Shown one piece after another: positions 34,263-45,279 of a DNA stretch of 64,000 nt (its first letter is position 1; the number at the start of each line of letters is the position of its first letter). The notes below the pieces were generated by a model. It saw nothing but the letters and a program-made list of their open reading frames with translations, searched no databases and was not told where the DNA came from. The stretch spans positions 12,338,001 through 12,402,000 of the forward strand of contig CM075103.1 in assembly GCA_037576195.1 (NCBI GenBank), in the 5' to 3' direction. Both the position numbers and the translations under genes were made by a program. This DNA comes from Phytoseiulus persimilis. Lineage: Eukaryota; Arthropoda; Arachnida; Mesostigmata; Phytoseiidae.

Positions 34263-37200
34263 CTCCGGCTAGTTGATACCCAGGAGCTCAAACGGCTTTC
34301 CCCACCAAGTTCGCGTGATAGACCTGTCCCCCACCGCTGATGAGAGCATGTTATATTCGGGCATTCTTTGATTTTCTCTTCATAAGATAGATTATTTACT
34401 ACTCGGATCCTCGAGCCTGTGAGGTGTCAACCCAGAAGCGAGTACTCTTTCCCGCAAGCCAAAATTTCACAGGAAACGAGCCTCCTTTTCCGAATTTCCA
34501 TACAGGGAAAGGTATCGGATAGCGGGCTGAAACAATATCGAGCCGGGAAATCGGCGACCTTGTAATGTAACGAGCCCCGAGTTTTCTTTTTTCCCTCTAT
34601 GGAGTTCGCTGTTTGCAGGAGTCTAATACGATACGAGTTCGCTGCGTCCGCGACTTCAAGAAATTTCCGAAGCCGAGAGGAGGCGGTACGAACCTCATTC
34701 CGTGTGAGTTCGTAGTCCGCTCGGTGAGGACAGCCGGAAAAAGTTCCATATCCAGAGGAGCCGGCATAGTGTTGCCACCCAGACCAACGGTCGACGATTT
34801 TGGCCAGTGAAGCGATTTCATGGAACACCGGCAATTTGAGTCCGGATTTTTTGCAATATGTTCCAGAGCCATACCAGGAGAGCCCCAATGATGGGGAACA
34901 AGCGTTGAATTGCCGCGATGTCTGCACTGAGAGAGAGTGCTCAAGTAGAACATCCGGGTGCTCTGCGCAGCGTTGAGAGGGAAACATTGCGTTCATCCAA
35001 GAACTGCTGTGCGAACGAGTGGTCGGGATATTTTCAAAATTGAATATATTTGAATTTGTTTAGGTTGCGAGAAGCGACCGCAAACGGGAGAGCGATTGGG
35101 AGAGACGATCCGAGCAGGGCGAGCGAGAGAGGCGTGTCGTTCCGAAATCACCTCTTGCTCACACGAACAGACTTGACGTCGCTGAATTCTAACATGTTTG
35201 ATGATGATGATTGCCTCAAGCCACACAAGCAGCTCAAAAGTCCGTTGAGCTCTTGTTGACTTGCTTCACGGACTGAGGCGGCCAGGAGGCTCACCGCTGA
35301 GTATTTAAAGACTGGAAGCGAGGAATTTCGCGGGACAGCTGAATCTCGAAGACTGCTCTCCAGGGTTGCTCCTTCCCGAATTCCATAAGTTCCCCTGTAT
35401 GTAGAGGAGCCATATCAATATCAGAAAAGCGTCTCTATTTCCAATTATTTCGGAGGGTTCGATTCGTCGATCACTATTCAGGTGACGGTTGCCTCCATTC
35501 TCACTTCTCCATATTTTTCCGGACTTGAATGGTCTGTTTCGAGAGATGAAGCTCATACGTCTACACTTCCGACGTTCTTTCCCGGAGCATACCTCCGAGC
35601 CAGAGACTGGAAACGAGCTGACGATTTTTTTGAGACGACCGGACTTGTATTCCGGTACCAGCTCGGTAGAGGAACCTGCCGATGAGCAAAGCGTGGTATT
35701 CTGCACTTCCGAGCTCCCCTACACGCGGACTGGAAACACGCGGACGTCCATGCGAATCGTGATTCTGGTTTCGTTACCCGAGAATCCTGGAATCCCGTGG
35801 AAACGGGAAACGTCTGGTCGCTGGAATCCTCTGAGGGAAAGGAGGGAGACGCTTTTCATAAAGGGCTTCAAGATCCTCCCGCAGTTTTCTCAGGAGAACG
35901 TCGGCGCTTCATTATCACTAAACGGGAACGATGCCATCGCTCGTCAGGAAGCCGGCGCGGAGCTGGAACAAGTAAGGGGAATGAGAGGAAATATGTGCGA
36001 GCCGTGCGATCGACGTCCGAAGGTGCTAACGTGCGCGTCTGCACGCAAGCTGTTGTACCGATGCGAGCTCCCGTACGCTCCATGCACGCCTCGGCCCCGA
36101 TCTCAGCTCGTTCCGTGCTTTTTCACTCTCATAAATACGACCTATCCAACCCTTCATGCTGCTTCTCCTCCGATTCTCTCCGCTCTCACCCCTCAGACCC
36201 GCGCTCGCCGGTCGACGAGGAGCAGTTGCGCTGTTCTTGGGAGGAGGGAACGGGGTCGATGTCAAGACGTCGGGACTTTATGAGATGTTGTTCTTGCCCC
36301 AGGTCGTGCTTTTTCCTTCGCCGCCATCCTTCCTCCGCTTAATGAATTTGGACAGTCTCGATCAGGACGGGAAGAATAAGGTTACTGGAGATGACGAACG
36401 GGCGCTCGACTCTGTAGTTTTGAAGGGACGGAGGATCCGAAACGAGTTCCCCATCAATATTTCCGGGATCAGCTCGAACGGAGCAGGCGTGTCCGACTGC
36501 GAACGCACCGAAACGACGAGACTTCAGTGAGGCGGATCCGATCGGTGGAAGCATCGTTTTCGACGAAGAATATCAACGCATCAGGTTTCCGGACTCTTGC
36601 TTTGCCGTTACAGCTGTCCGCGGTACGTGCGCGATCGATGCATGAAGCAAACACAAAAAATGCTCGCAACAGACCCATTATTCCGCAGAAGTTCCGCTCT
36701 TCGGGATTCCCGCGTGGGCTGCGACCTTCACACTCGATCGTCAAAGACAGCTCAAGATCAAGGCCGTGATCGACGCACGATTTCTGGGCGCGCGGGTGCT
36801 CAGGGCATCTCTCGCAGGGGGTCGCCTTCGTATCGTGCGAGTCTCATTCTCGTATTTCGGCTCCCTGCCGTTCCTCAGAACGGAGCCTGGACTCTCGCGA
36901 ATCGAGAATAACGTGATTGGCTCATTGTGGACCTCGATCCACTATCAGGACCCAGGATCCCAGCGTGGGTCCCAGGCTTGGTTGGAGAATGGGAAGCTTT
37001 CGCGGCTCCTATGAATCTACACGCGAAAACACGCGAGGTTGCGTATCTGACCATGTTCAGCAGATGCTGAACCGTTGTGATGCTGAATTCTGTTTTGGCC
37101 ATGCTTCGAGGTTTACGTCATGCAACGTTCGCGGTCCATGAATTCGAATCTCGATGCAAGACACTACGAAACAGCAGATGTTCGCTCGACTGAACGAACT

Positions 37201-39470
37201 CTCTGCATCAGTTCAAACCGGAAGCATGGTAGGAGGTGTAGCTGAAGGAGAGCGAGTTCGGAGAACGGGAACGCTGTTCGGATGGCTCACTGACCGCTCA
37301 GACGTACCACGAGAGGTGAGGGAACATGCCCAGCGCGGTATTCAGGACGCTCCTTCGGGTTTTTCGCCCCTCGTGATCCCTGCATGTTCATGCGTGAAAC
37401 GGGAGTTCTTCCGGGTCTCCGTGAGGGGGCAGACCGATCATGCGCCAGCAGTGGAAGATGTGCAAAAAGCTCTTCATCGCTCTCAATCGACCCGAATGAC
37501 TTCAATTCCATGAAAGGAAGTGCTGCCGTGAACGTGGAAAGGCGTATTCCATAAGGAGAACTTCCAGAATGAGATCGGATTTCCGTTGAAAACTTGGCGC
37601 TCGAACAACAAGAGCGTGATGGATGACCTCCATGTTACGCCAGCTGACTCAGTATCTCACAGTACCTGGACATTTCATTTCGCTTCTATCCTCCCGGATC
37701 TACACGAGAAGATTTATCTTTTCTTAAACCTCCAACGTGGCTCCGTGACCATCGTTTCGCGCTCTGGATTTTCATGTGGATTCCGCGAATTCTTCAAGGA
37801 ACTCTTCCTCAGTACGCTCCGTCAAAGAGACGGTTGGTCGTCGTCTCCGACTCGGGGCCGGTCCTCCGCTAACGATGCGATCGCTGGCAGGACTGCGAGA
37901 GAACGACACGAAGAGCTGCTGCAGTGGACCACGGGCTTTGTCTCCAGCGGACGCAAAGTTTTAATTGCAGCTTCGTCCACATTTTCACCTGTTCGCAGGG
38001 AACATCCCGCAGCGCCGCGGGAGAATGTTCCTGCTTAGTCAAGTCCCTTCTTTCCGCTGCACCCTTAATGCCCTTCATGAACGTCCGGGCGCGAACCTCT
38101 ACTCATTCATGCATGCGCATCTGAGAACACGCAGATCTGCGTCTTGAATCGTGAGCAGGATAATACGGAACACGCTCGAACGAGCCGTGCGGTTACACGC
38201 ACAAGTCGCAGGAGACGTTCAAATCGAACTCTCGCAGCTTCTAGCGTGCTTCGCTCTCGAGAGTCCCAAAACTTTGGTTGCGACAAATGAAGAAGAAACG
38301 AGCTGCGAACATCATCAGAACTGTGGTTCTTCATCACACTTGAGGAGGAGCGTTCGTCTACGCTCTTCCTGGCTGCCCATTACCGAGACATTTATGGTGA
38401 CGGAGAAATATTGGTTTCTCCCCATCGATCCGCGTGCATTCATGGAGCCGTCGACGGACCGAGTGTTTTATCCGCGGCATAGCTCATGGTACGGGATCTC
38501 ATCAACTCGGACGTGGCCTCGATTCGGAGAGCAATTTGTGAGGATGGAGCCTGACCGAAAATCATTTATGGGACGGTCAGTCGCCTACATGACCAGCGAG
38601 CCTGATGTTGAACGAAAACCGAACGGGTTGCGCCGGTGCTGAACCAGTTAGGGCCTCGGAAGATCGAAATCTGTTATTCCCTCGTCGGCGAAACGGATCC
38701 TCTCCTATTCGGAACCCGCGGCACACTGTGCAAGTTGTCGGCAGCTCAGAAGTCGTGTCGACTTATTCTATTCCGTCAGTGGTGTTCGTTTTTCCCTCTT
38801 CCTCGTAGCGGTCCGTGCCTCTGACCAGTATCACGCGGGATTTCCCGCAGAGCGATACATTCCTGGAACACTCTCCCAGTCTAACGTCCGATTCGTTGAT
38901 CCACAATCGGGTTCCCTACACCCCCTCGTGAGGGTCACCTCATCGACCGGAAGAGCGGTATCTCCGAACACCGTCTGTGGTATACCCTCCGTCGGTGATT
39001 ATCTAGCAAGCGAAAGACTCAACATGGACGATGTCCACGACGGAACGAGTCTAACAGGCCCTTGATGTAGCTTGAAAACAAATAAATTTGGTGGGATCCG
39101 CGAACTCAGTTTCGAGTCATGCACGGAACATCGTGCGATGGAAGCCGTAACGATTCGTTGATTGTCAACCGGATGAATGGATGCTTTCCGACCATTCGCT
39201 TGTTACATCAACATACCGAATACAACGAGAGAGTTCTCAGCTTGCTGGCTCCGAAGATTATTCTTCCCATTACCCAAACGCCCGTTTGGTATGGGGTACA
39301 AAGTCGTCGGTGCTGCTTTTCAGAAATTCCGAAGTTCTCCGGATCATGCAGTGTGCTCCCGCGTGCCCCTCGCGTTCCACGAAGACATGTTCGACCCATG
39401 TGCTCACATTCATTCTATCGTGGAGCCACACCCCATCTGTCCCTAAAAATCGACGCTGTAGCGGGGATGG
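34263..39470. other. Unassigned 5.2-kb stretch
   Basis: There is no recognisable gene or repeat. The longest frame is 35,489-36,283 (+, 264 codons), listed separately. Others are 34,427-34,996 (-, 189), 37,586-38,038 (+, 150) and 38,151-38,642 (+, 163); none has a known motif. Confidence 0.25.
35489..36283 (+). CDS. Unidentified 264-codon frame
   Basis: This is the longest frame in the window that is neither a repeat nor a transposon gene. It exceeds what chance predicts by a rough estimate, but the segment is GC-rich from about 35,700 onward and other plus-strand frames (35,797-36,342 and 36,156-36,530) are open across it, so low stop density may explain it. The product would be arginine-rich, with scattered cysteines in the second half and no domain, signal peptide or membrane segment that I recognise. 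An ATAAATA within the frame (about 36,131) followed by a pyrimidine-rich stretch could instead mark a promoter and 5' leader. Confidence 0.15.
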   Translation: MPPFSLLHIFPDLNGLFREMKLIRLHFRRSFPEHTSEPETGNELTIFLRRPDLYSGTSSVEEPADEQSVVFCTSELPYTRTGNTRTSMRIVILVSLPENPGIPWKRETSGRWNPLRERRETLFIKGFKILPQFSQENVGASLSLNGNDAIARQEAGAELEQVRGMRGNMCEPCDRRPKVLTCASARKLLYRCELPYAPCTPRPRSQLVPCFFTLINTTYPTLHAASPPILSALTPQTRARRSTRSSCAVLGRRERGRCQDVGTL

Positions 39471-39499
39471 CTCAAACCAGTGATCCTCGAACTTCCTGC

Positions 39500-39622
39500 C
39501 TCATCGACCCCCAAGGGGTCGACTCTGTGAGCGACCTCGTTTAAGCCCATTCCCATCATCTCTCAATCAGTGATCGGCCGTCGACCCCCAGGGGTCGATT
39601 CCCACCACTTTAAGAGCCACTG
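39500..39622 (-). mobile_element. hAT-type terminus, partial element
   Basis: Read on the minus strand from 39,622, the sequence starts CAGTGGCTCTTAAAGTGG and runs into a TCGACCCC...GGGGTCGA palindrome. This is the known style of hAT ends (CAGTG...TCTCAAAGTG..., then CGACCCC/GGGGTCG). Two such palindromes lie 75 bp apart (39,505-39,523 and 39,580-39,597). A matching opposite end was not found upstream, so the element is either a stub or too diverged at its other end. Positions 39,623-39,630 (GTGTGAAC) would be the target duplication. Confidence 0.5.
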
Positions 39623-39630
39623 GTGTGAAC

Positions 39631-40223
39631 GATGGTTGAGGTGCAGGAGAACAACCCTTCGGTTAGAGTTGGGGATCCGTTGAACACTGTTCTCGGAAAC
39701 GGGCCGGGCCCCTCGCCCTGGGGAATCGGGCCACAGGGCCCGATTAGAGCTGCCGCCACTGAGTTTCCACAGTTTCCTGAGAGGCAAATCTTCCGTGGGT
39801 TACGGCACAGGTACCGGCAGGCCACCGCATCCTGGGCGAACAGGAGCAGAAGAGCCAACTCTTATCAAACCTCTTGCAGCCCTGAACAAACTGCTCCGGG
39901 AGAATCGAATATTCGCCGATTTTTCCAGTCCGACGTGTCGCGATCATATCACTAACAAATTACTCCGCAGGTTTCTCTAACGAATCACTTGATGTTCGGC
40001 GATCGAATCCGTACTGAAATCAGAGAGACATGGGTGAACGGTTGAGAGAGCTCAGCGTGAGTATGCGGGAACGCTCATGAAAAGTTCCACAACGATTCCC
40101 CGCAGTCGGTCTCGTCGTGGAAGCGTCGATGAGATTCCCGGGCTTTCCCGAAGTAATGCTGCTCGGTGGTCGATGGACTCGAATGGTTATGGGAATCTCG
40201 TCGACGTTTCCCACCTGAGTCAC
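39631..40223. other. Unassigned spacer
   Basis: No gene or repeat is recognised; short chance frames only. Confidence 0.35.
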
Positions 40224-41090
40224 ACATGGGGGGGAGGGGAGGGGGTCAAATTAGTTCGGAAATCGTTTCCGTCACTTTCCTTTTAGCTATTATTCCGAGC
40301 CCAGGGGTGGATTCCGGATTATTTCCTCCTCTGGATGTAGCTCCTCTGTTCGACTGTAACCTTGTGCCAACCAATCGTCTCTACGTCTATCGCTTTTCGT
40401 TTCGTTTTCTGAACAGATTCACAGGAAGTGTCGGTTTTCCTCTCTCCGAGTTCAGAGGGTCAGCCAAATTTCCACAAGCAGCGCAGCTCGCTCCCTAAGA
40501 TGTCGAAGGTGTCGATCTGACAAAACGTGACACCAGCATCCCTCTCTGACCTGGGAAGAACCAACGAGCCGGAGGTTTTGAAACAGTAAGCCTGAATCTC
40601 TCAGGGATAGGCGCCACGAACATCTGAAACTTGACCGAAGACGGTTCTGGTCGTTTTTTTTCTGTCGAAATTCGATCCCTGCCCCGTTGGTCGGTTTCCG
40701 GTGAGAGAACCAGGAACGAACAGCAACTTTTCATGGCGAACTTCTCATGTTTCGGATCTTTGCTCATTTCCAGTCTACAGTTGAATGATAGCTACACCGG
40801 GCACTTTTTGTCAGATGCACATCCCTCCTGTTCACGCCGAGCGAGCTGAGCTGCACCGCCTTTGGAAAACTGGCGAGCCCTCTAAGTCTGAGGCGAAAAA
40901 TCGCCGACTCTCGCACATCTGCTCTTAGAGCGATGCGAAAGACGATAGAGACGATTGCTCAGCGCCAGACTGTGGTCGAATAAAGGAGCTCCATCTGGGA
41001 AAAAAATCCAGCATGCACCCACTGGGCTCGAGATGAAAGCCAAAATAAAAATGGAGGAAAAATTTCTCGACCTGATCTGACCATCTTTGG
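40224..41090 (-). mobile_element. Palindromic MITE, family F1, copy 2 (longer, diverged)
   Basis: Outer arms about 40,300-40,500 and 40,870-41,060 pair as inverted repeats, with anchors GAGCCCAG(G/T)GGGT, GGAGCTCC, CAATCGTCTCTA and AGAGGGCTCGCC/AGAGGGTCAGCC. The right tip, read inward, resembles the CAGGGTGGTC...AGGTCGAG tip of copy 1. The left tip is blurred by a G-rich run (40,227-40,246). The central part matches the spacer of copy 1 in reverse complement (TTGACCGAAG region near 40,633), so the element sits in the opposite orientation. No intact TA duplication remains. It is older than copy 1. Confidence 0.65.
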
Positions 41091-43050
41091 TATGTACCAT
41101 GAATGAATGCCCCGACTTCGTCCTCCCAGTGGTATCCTTCTGCGACTGCACAAAGAATCCGGGCAGCTTTTCGACAAGATTTTCGCTTGTGACCGGAACG
41201 AATGATATCGCTGGACATTGCTGTTGGTTTCTTGCAGGGGGCTCGAGCGACTGGCGAATTCACGGGGGCGCAGATCACGGCAGCGGCGAGGCTTCGACAG
41301 AGGGAGGAAAGGCTTAGCGGGTTTCACGCCGCTCACGACGAATTCCGCAACCCATGATTCGATCAGGCCCGGAAGGAGCGAGAGAGATCCGTAGGGAAAG
41401 AACCTAATGCGCTCCATCCGTGAAACTCATCCTCCCCGGAAGCGGAACTGCGCAAGATTCGTTTTGAACCCGGAGTGCTCAAGTGGGGATCTGATCGTGA
41501 ACAGATCCCTCGATCTCCAAGATATTGAAAACTTTCGCTCAAAGGGAATTCGTGCCGAGTATTCGTCCCGATATATGGATGGTTTCATCCCGCAGTATCG
41601 TCCAATATCAACGTCATGTTCTTGAATCAGCGACAAAGAGTTTCCACCCCATGATGAATGAGTTTGCGAAAGTGAAACGCCAGTAATCGAGATTCCGTGT
41701 TGCTCCACGTGTTTGTGTTTGATCACGGAGAGGTTTTCTCGCGACACAGTCATGACGTTCCGCTGTTGCACCTTCTTAGTTCTCCCGCGGAAGACATCAT
41801 CACTCGTCACTGCCGAACGATCGGAGACGGCTCCGCGTTGCATGTCGAAATGCTGTTGTCGCGTGCGACTGTTCGAGAACAACAGGCTCCCATCCCCACT
41901 CACCATTCGCTGAACATTCTGACTGGCTGAAACGCGACGTCGTCCTTGCCTCGGAGGCTTCGCGAAAAGTTTGAGCATTTCAAAACTTCGCTATTTTCTT
42001 TCGCCAGTTTTTCAACAATGTTGTCAAAGTTGACCGCTGTGAAGAGTTGCTGAGGCTGGGTCGTTCCATCTTCAACTCGTCGCTCCTGTTGCTCTTGTTA
42101 CTCACGATGCGACAAGCGAAGGAGCTGCGAGCAGAGCGATTTGTCAGCCCACTCTCCCACCAAGCAGTCCGATAACGGCTTATCAACGTTATAGTCGGCT
42201 TATCAACGGTCAGTTCCAACCCCCTTCAAGGCTTTCTTCTTGGAGGAACGCACAGGGCGAGCGACTCACCATAGAGCTGACTGACAACAAAGAGAGGCGC
42301 AGTTATTGATTCGGATCCACCGAACCGGAAGCATACCCGCGAGGAGAACGATCGGGTCCATCGACGAAGCTCTTGACTTGGAGTCAGTTCTCCGAAACGT
42401 GACTCGACTGTCGATAACGGCGTGATTCACGAACCGAAAAGGATCGGAACCTCCTCCGGATGCCCGGGTCTTGTCCGTTTCCTAGGAGCATATGAACCAA
42501 CCGCATCCTCGGAAATTGCCCGGTAACCTGCTCAGAAACTGATCTGACCTTTCAGGTTTAGGCTTCCGCAGCTTGCTTCTGATTGAAGAGAAGCTTGGGA
42601 TCCGGAGAAAACCAAGAACGTTCGAATGACGTTCCGACTAGGGCAGGAGGGAAGAGGGGGGGGGTCGCTTTCATCGGTATGGGTTCGAAAGCGAAATGTT
42701 TCTCCACAGCCTCGCTTATCGAGGGCTTCGGATGCGAAACGCAATCGTTTCTCAGCCTGAACGACATTGGATGCTCCGCAGTGTCGTAATGTCGTGTCTT
42801 ATTATTGCGGCAATTAGGGAGAGCACACAGACGTGCCACCCTGCTCCGGTGGGCTCATTCGCCCAACAATACGCGCGCACGAAAACGTCTCGCGCAGCAC
42901 AGAGCGGTGGATCTCGTCTGCGAGCTGCTCATTGGATACACGCAAGCAGGCGCGTTCATTTTCACACATAAGGAAGTCACTGCCCTGCAGCGCATGTGCA
43001 TTGCGAGGAACTATTCGCGCGTGTCCGAGGGATTTAATGAGTTCTAGATC
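41091..43050. other. Unassigned stretch with a 183-codon minus-strand frame
   Basis: The frame 41,427-41,978 (-, 183 codons) is basic, with a mixed polar composition and no motif I know. A second minus-strand frame, 41,980-42,219 (80 codons), lies directly upstream and ends in a basic, helix-like stretch. They could be neighbouring remnants of one old gene or element, but I cannot identify it. G-rich runs occur at about 42,656-42,664. Confidence 0.2.
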
Positions 43051-43059
43051 TTGAGTCCC

Positions 43060-43213
43060 TTCAAGCTCCCGATCACAGGCTGCTCGTCCCTGGGGGAGGG
43101 GGGGGGAGAGATCGATGGAGTGAGGTCACGCTCCGAACCACTGACCGCAAGAAGACTAACGGCAGGTAGGCTGGGAGTCGCTGAGGGGGCAAAGATTGAG
43201 AAACGCTGTACTG
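43060..43213 (-). mobile_element. Second hAT-type terminus, partial
   Basis: Read on the minus strand from 43,213, the tip is CAGTACAGCGTTTCTCAATC, close to the common hAT start CAG...GTTTCTCAA. A CCCC/GGGG-rich subterminal part follows (G run at about 43,092-43,107). The other end is not identified. It lies immediately left of MITE copy 3. Confidence 0.45.
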
Positions 43214-43229
43214 ATGTTCTTCTATACAT

Positions 43230-44042
43230 CCGGCTCAGGTGATCTGGGAAGTCCGAAATTTGAAACCAGAGTTGAGTAACCTATTCCTTCCAATGTTTTT
43301 TGTTCCATTTCAATCTATATTTTTCGAAAACTGGCGAGAAAAAATCCTCCGAATCCAGAGGGCTCGCAAGTTATCCGCGGGTGGCGCAGCTGAGTTCGCT
43401 CGGTGTTGTGTACAAGGGTGTTACTCTGACGAAAAAAATTCCGGTGTTACCAGCATCCCGCTCTCAACTGGGAAGAACTAGTGAGGCAAGACATGAAAAT
43501 GTGGCCACAATAGCGGGTGCCGCGGAATCTCTGGAAGTTGACCGAAGGGAACTATGTAACTCCTCGAAAACTGGTAACTGTTCACGAACCAAACGCTGAA
43601 CATGCGTATTCTTCATCAAATCCAAGCGACGAGACATTTCACGGTCAATTTTTTCGATCCATAAACACTCGACTCTTGCCCCGGTGGTCATTTTTCTGCG
43701 AAAACACCGAAGGCGAAGGATTTTTCATGTCGACTTTCTCATGTGATGCCTCGTTGGTTCTTCCCAGTTGAGAGCGGCATGCTCGTAACATCAGGCACCC
43801 GTTTGTCAGATGGACGCCCCCTCCCCATGTAGCACCAAGGGAACTTAGCAGCGCCACCTGTGGGGAATTGCGAGCCCCCATTGAATTTGGGAGGGGAAGA
43901 AATTCGAACGAATTTGTCACCTCAAAAATGAGGCCGAATGAATGAGCTAAACTCTGCAAAAAGAGTTCCCGGAATCCGTCCACTGAATATTAGTCAAAAG
44001 GAGAATTGCGAAAACAATTCCCTGCCCATATTGACCACCCCG
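43230..44042 (-). mobile_element. Palindromic MITE, family F1, copy 3
   Basis: The arms around 43,310-43,500 and 43,770-44,040 pair as inverted repeats. Anchors shared with copy 1 are GGGCTCGCAAGTTATCCGCGG (as GGGCTCGCAAATTTTCCACGG in copy 1), GAGTTCGCTCGGTGT and CTCTCAACTGGGAAGAACTA. The spacer (ACAATAGCGGGTGCCGCGGA near 43,505) matches copy 1 in reverse complement. The right tip is degenerate (ACCACCCCG ending about 44,042) and the left tip is worn or lost near the hAT terminus. There is no transposase. Confidence 0.75.
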
Positions 44043-44044
44043 CA

Positions 44045-45056
44045 TTAGGCAAGTCCAAAAGTTCGTAGCGTTTTCGATCCGACAATGTGGGGATTCCCGC
44101 GTTCCGCACCGAGCCGCTTACGAAAGTGGCTGTTTGTTTATGCTCTGAGGCGAGCTCTGGGCTGCACGCTGATGTAATAGGTCCGACTTTATCATCGAGT
44201 GTGTAAAATCAGCAAGAATTTGCGATCGAAGACCGAAAGCCGCATTTCCGACACACCGTTGTTTGCTACCGCGAAGGCTTGGATGCAGCGGAGACCACTC
44301 GAAAAACAGGAGGAAAATTCTCTTCAGAGTTTTACGGTTGGAATAATGTTCGCCCGTTTGAGGACTGAAAATCTTTGTCTTGGAGGTCAGCTTAGGTCAG
44401 GACGACCACAAGTTATGGAACCCGATGAAATCATCAGTCTGGTGACTTCGAAAACCGCCCTGACCATCAAGGGCATTGGAGACTCTACGGGAGTCTCTCC
44501 ATCAAGCTGGCTCTTGAAACAAGAAGAATAGTTGGCTGCCAAATGACCTCACTGATCGCCAGCTCGAAAGACGTGTGGGAACGTGCTACTGTGTACGCCA
44601 ATGAACCATTTCTGAAGAGAGTGATAAGCGGCGATGAAAAGTAGATACTCTACAGGAACGCCATCCAAAGAAAAAGCTGGGTTCCCAGAGGCTCACGAGC
44701 CGCAGCCGTCCCCGAACCCGAATAGATCGGAAAAAGTGACGCTGATCTGTTGTTGGGACTGCCAGGGCGTGGTATTTCTCGAACTGCTCCCGCCGGGTCA
44801 GAACATCACCACCGAAGTCTGGGCAAGCAGCTTGAAGATTTGAAGAACACAGTGGCAACAAACCGCCCAGAATTGGCGAACAGATGGGGCGTAATTTTTC
44901 AACATGATAATGCGAGAGCCCACGTAGTTTGGGCTCTCGGCTGAAGTTGGCAGTGTTTGATCGGGTTGATCTGCCACACCCAGCTTATAGTCCGAAGGAA
45001 TTTGGCTCTCGAAAAATAGGTAAAGAACGCTGCGAACTTCCCTGACTCACCTGATG
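44045..45056 (+). mobile_element. Mariner (DD34D) transposon, inactive, internally deleted
   Basis: The left inverted repeat begins TTAGGCAAGTCC at 44,045 and includes AAAGTTCGTAGCGTTTTC. The right one, read in reverse from 45,056, is ATCAGGTGAGTCAGGG and includes GAAGTTCGCAGCGTTC, so the repeats are imperfect over about 30 bp. The length of about 1.01 kb is short for a mariner, which is usually near 1.3 kb, implying internal loss. The transposase remnant lies on the plus strand. The left tip starts within three bases of the worn right tip of MITE copy 3, so the two elements abut. A clear TA duplication is not preserved on both sides. Confidence 0.85.
44199..45015 (+). pseudogene. Mariner transposase pseudogene
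   Basis: Pieces in several frames match the mariner transposase in order. They are an N-terminal part ending in the linker-like RSGRP motif (about 44,395) and an LTIKGIGDSTGVSPSS helix-turn-helix segment, then LPNDLTDRQLERRV (about 44,530-44,575), then VISGDEK with the first catalytic aspartate at 44,633-44,635. After these come the LLPPGQ segment (about 44,790-44,807) and HDNARAH with the second aspartate at 44,906-44,908. The expected tryptophan after GDEK is a TAG stop (44,642-44,644). The YSP stretch near 44,980 should lead to the third aspartate, but reads YSPKEF and lacks it. Frame changes separate the blocks. It cannot encode an active enzyme. The motifs fit the mariner family proper. 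Confidence 0.85.
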
Positions 45057-45279
45057 TATACACATTGATCAATATGCGAAAAATCCCAAGAGTCCCTTTC
45101 CGATTTCGAAACGAGTGTATCTCGGGAGCCTTCCGGAGCGAAACGCCCATTCTGCGGGAGGATTTTCACATGGCCCAACTCTGCGCAAAGTACCATGCAG
45201 ACATTTCTGGGTACGGACTCTGTTGAATAGTCTGGGCAACAACAAAAACCGCCGTCTTCGGTACCGGATCTCACCAGAA
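45057..45279. other. Short spacer between mariner and the Gypsy fossil
   Basis: Nothing is recognised beyond chance frames. Confidence 0.4.
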
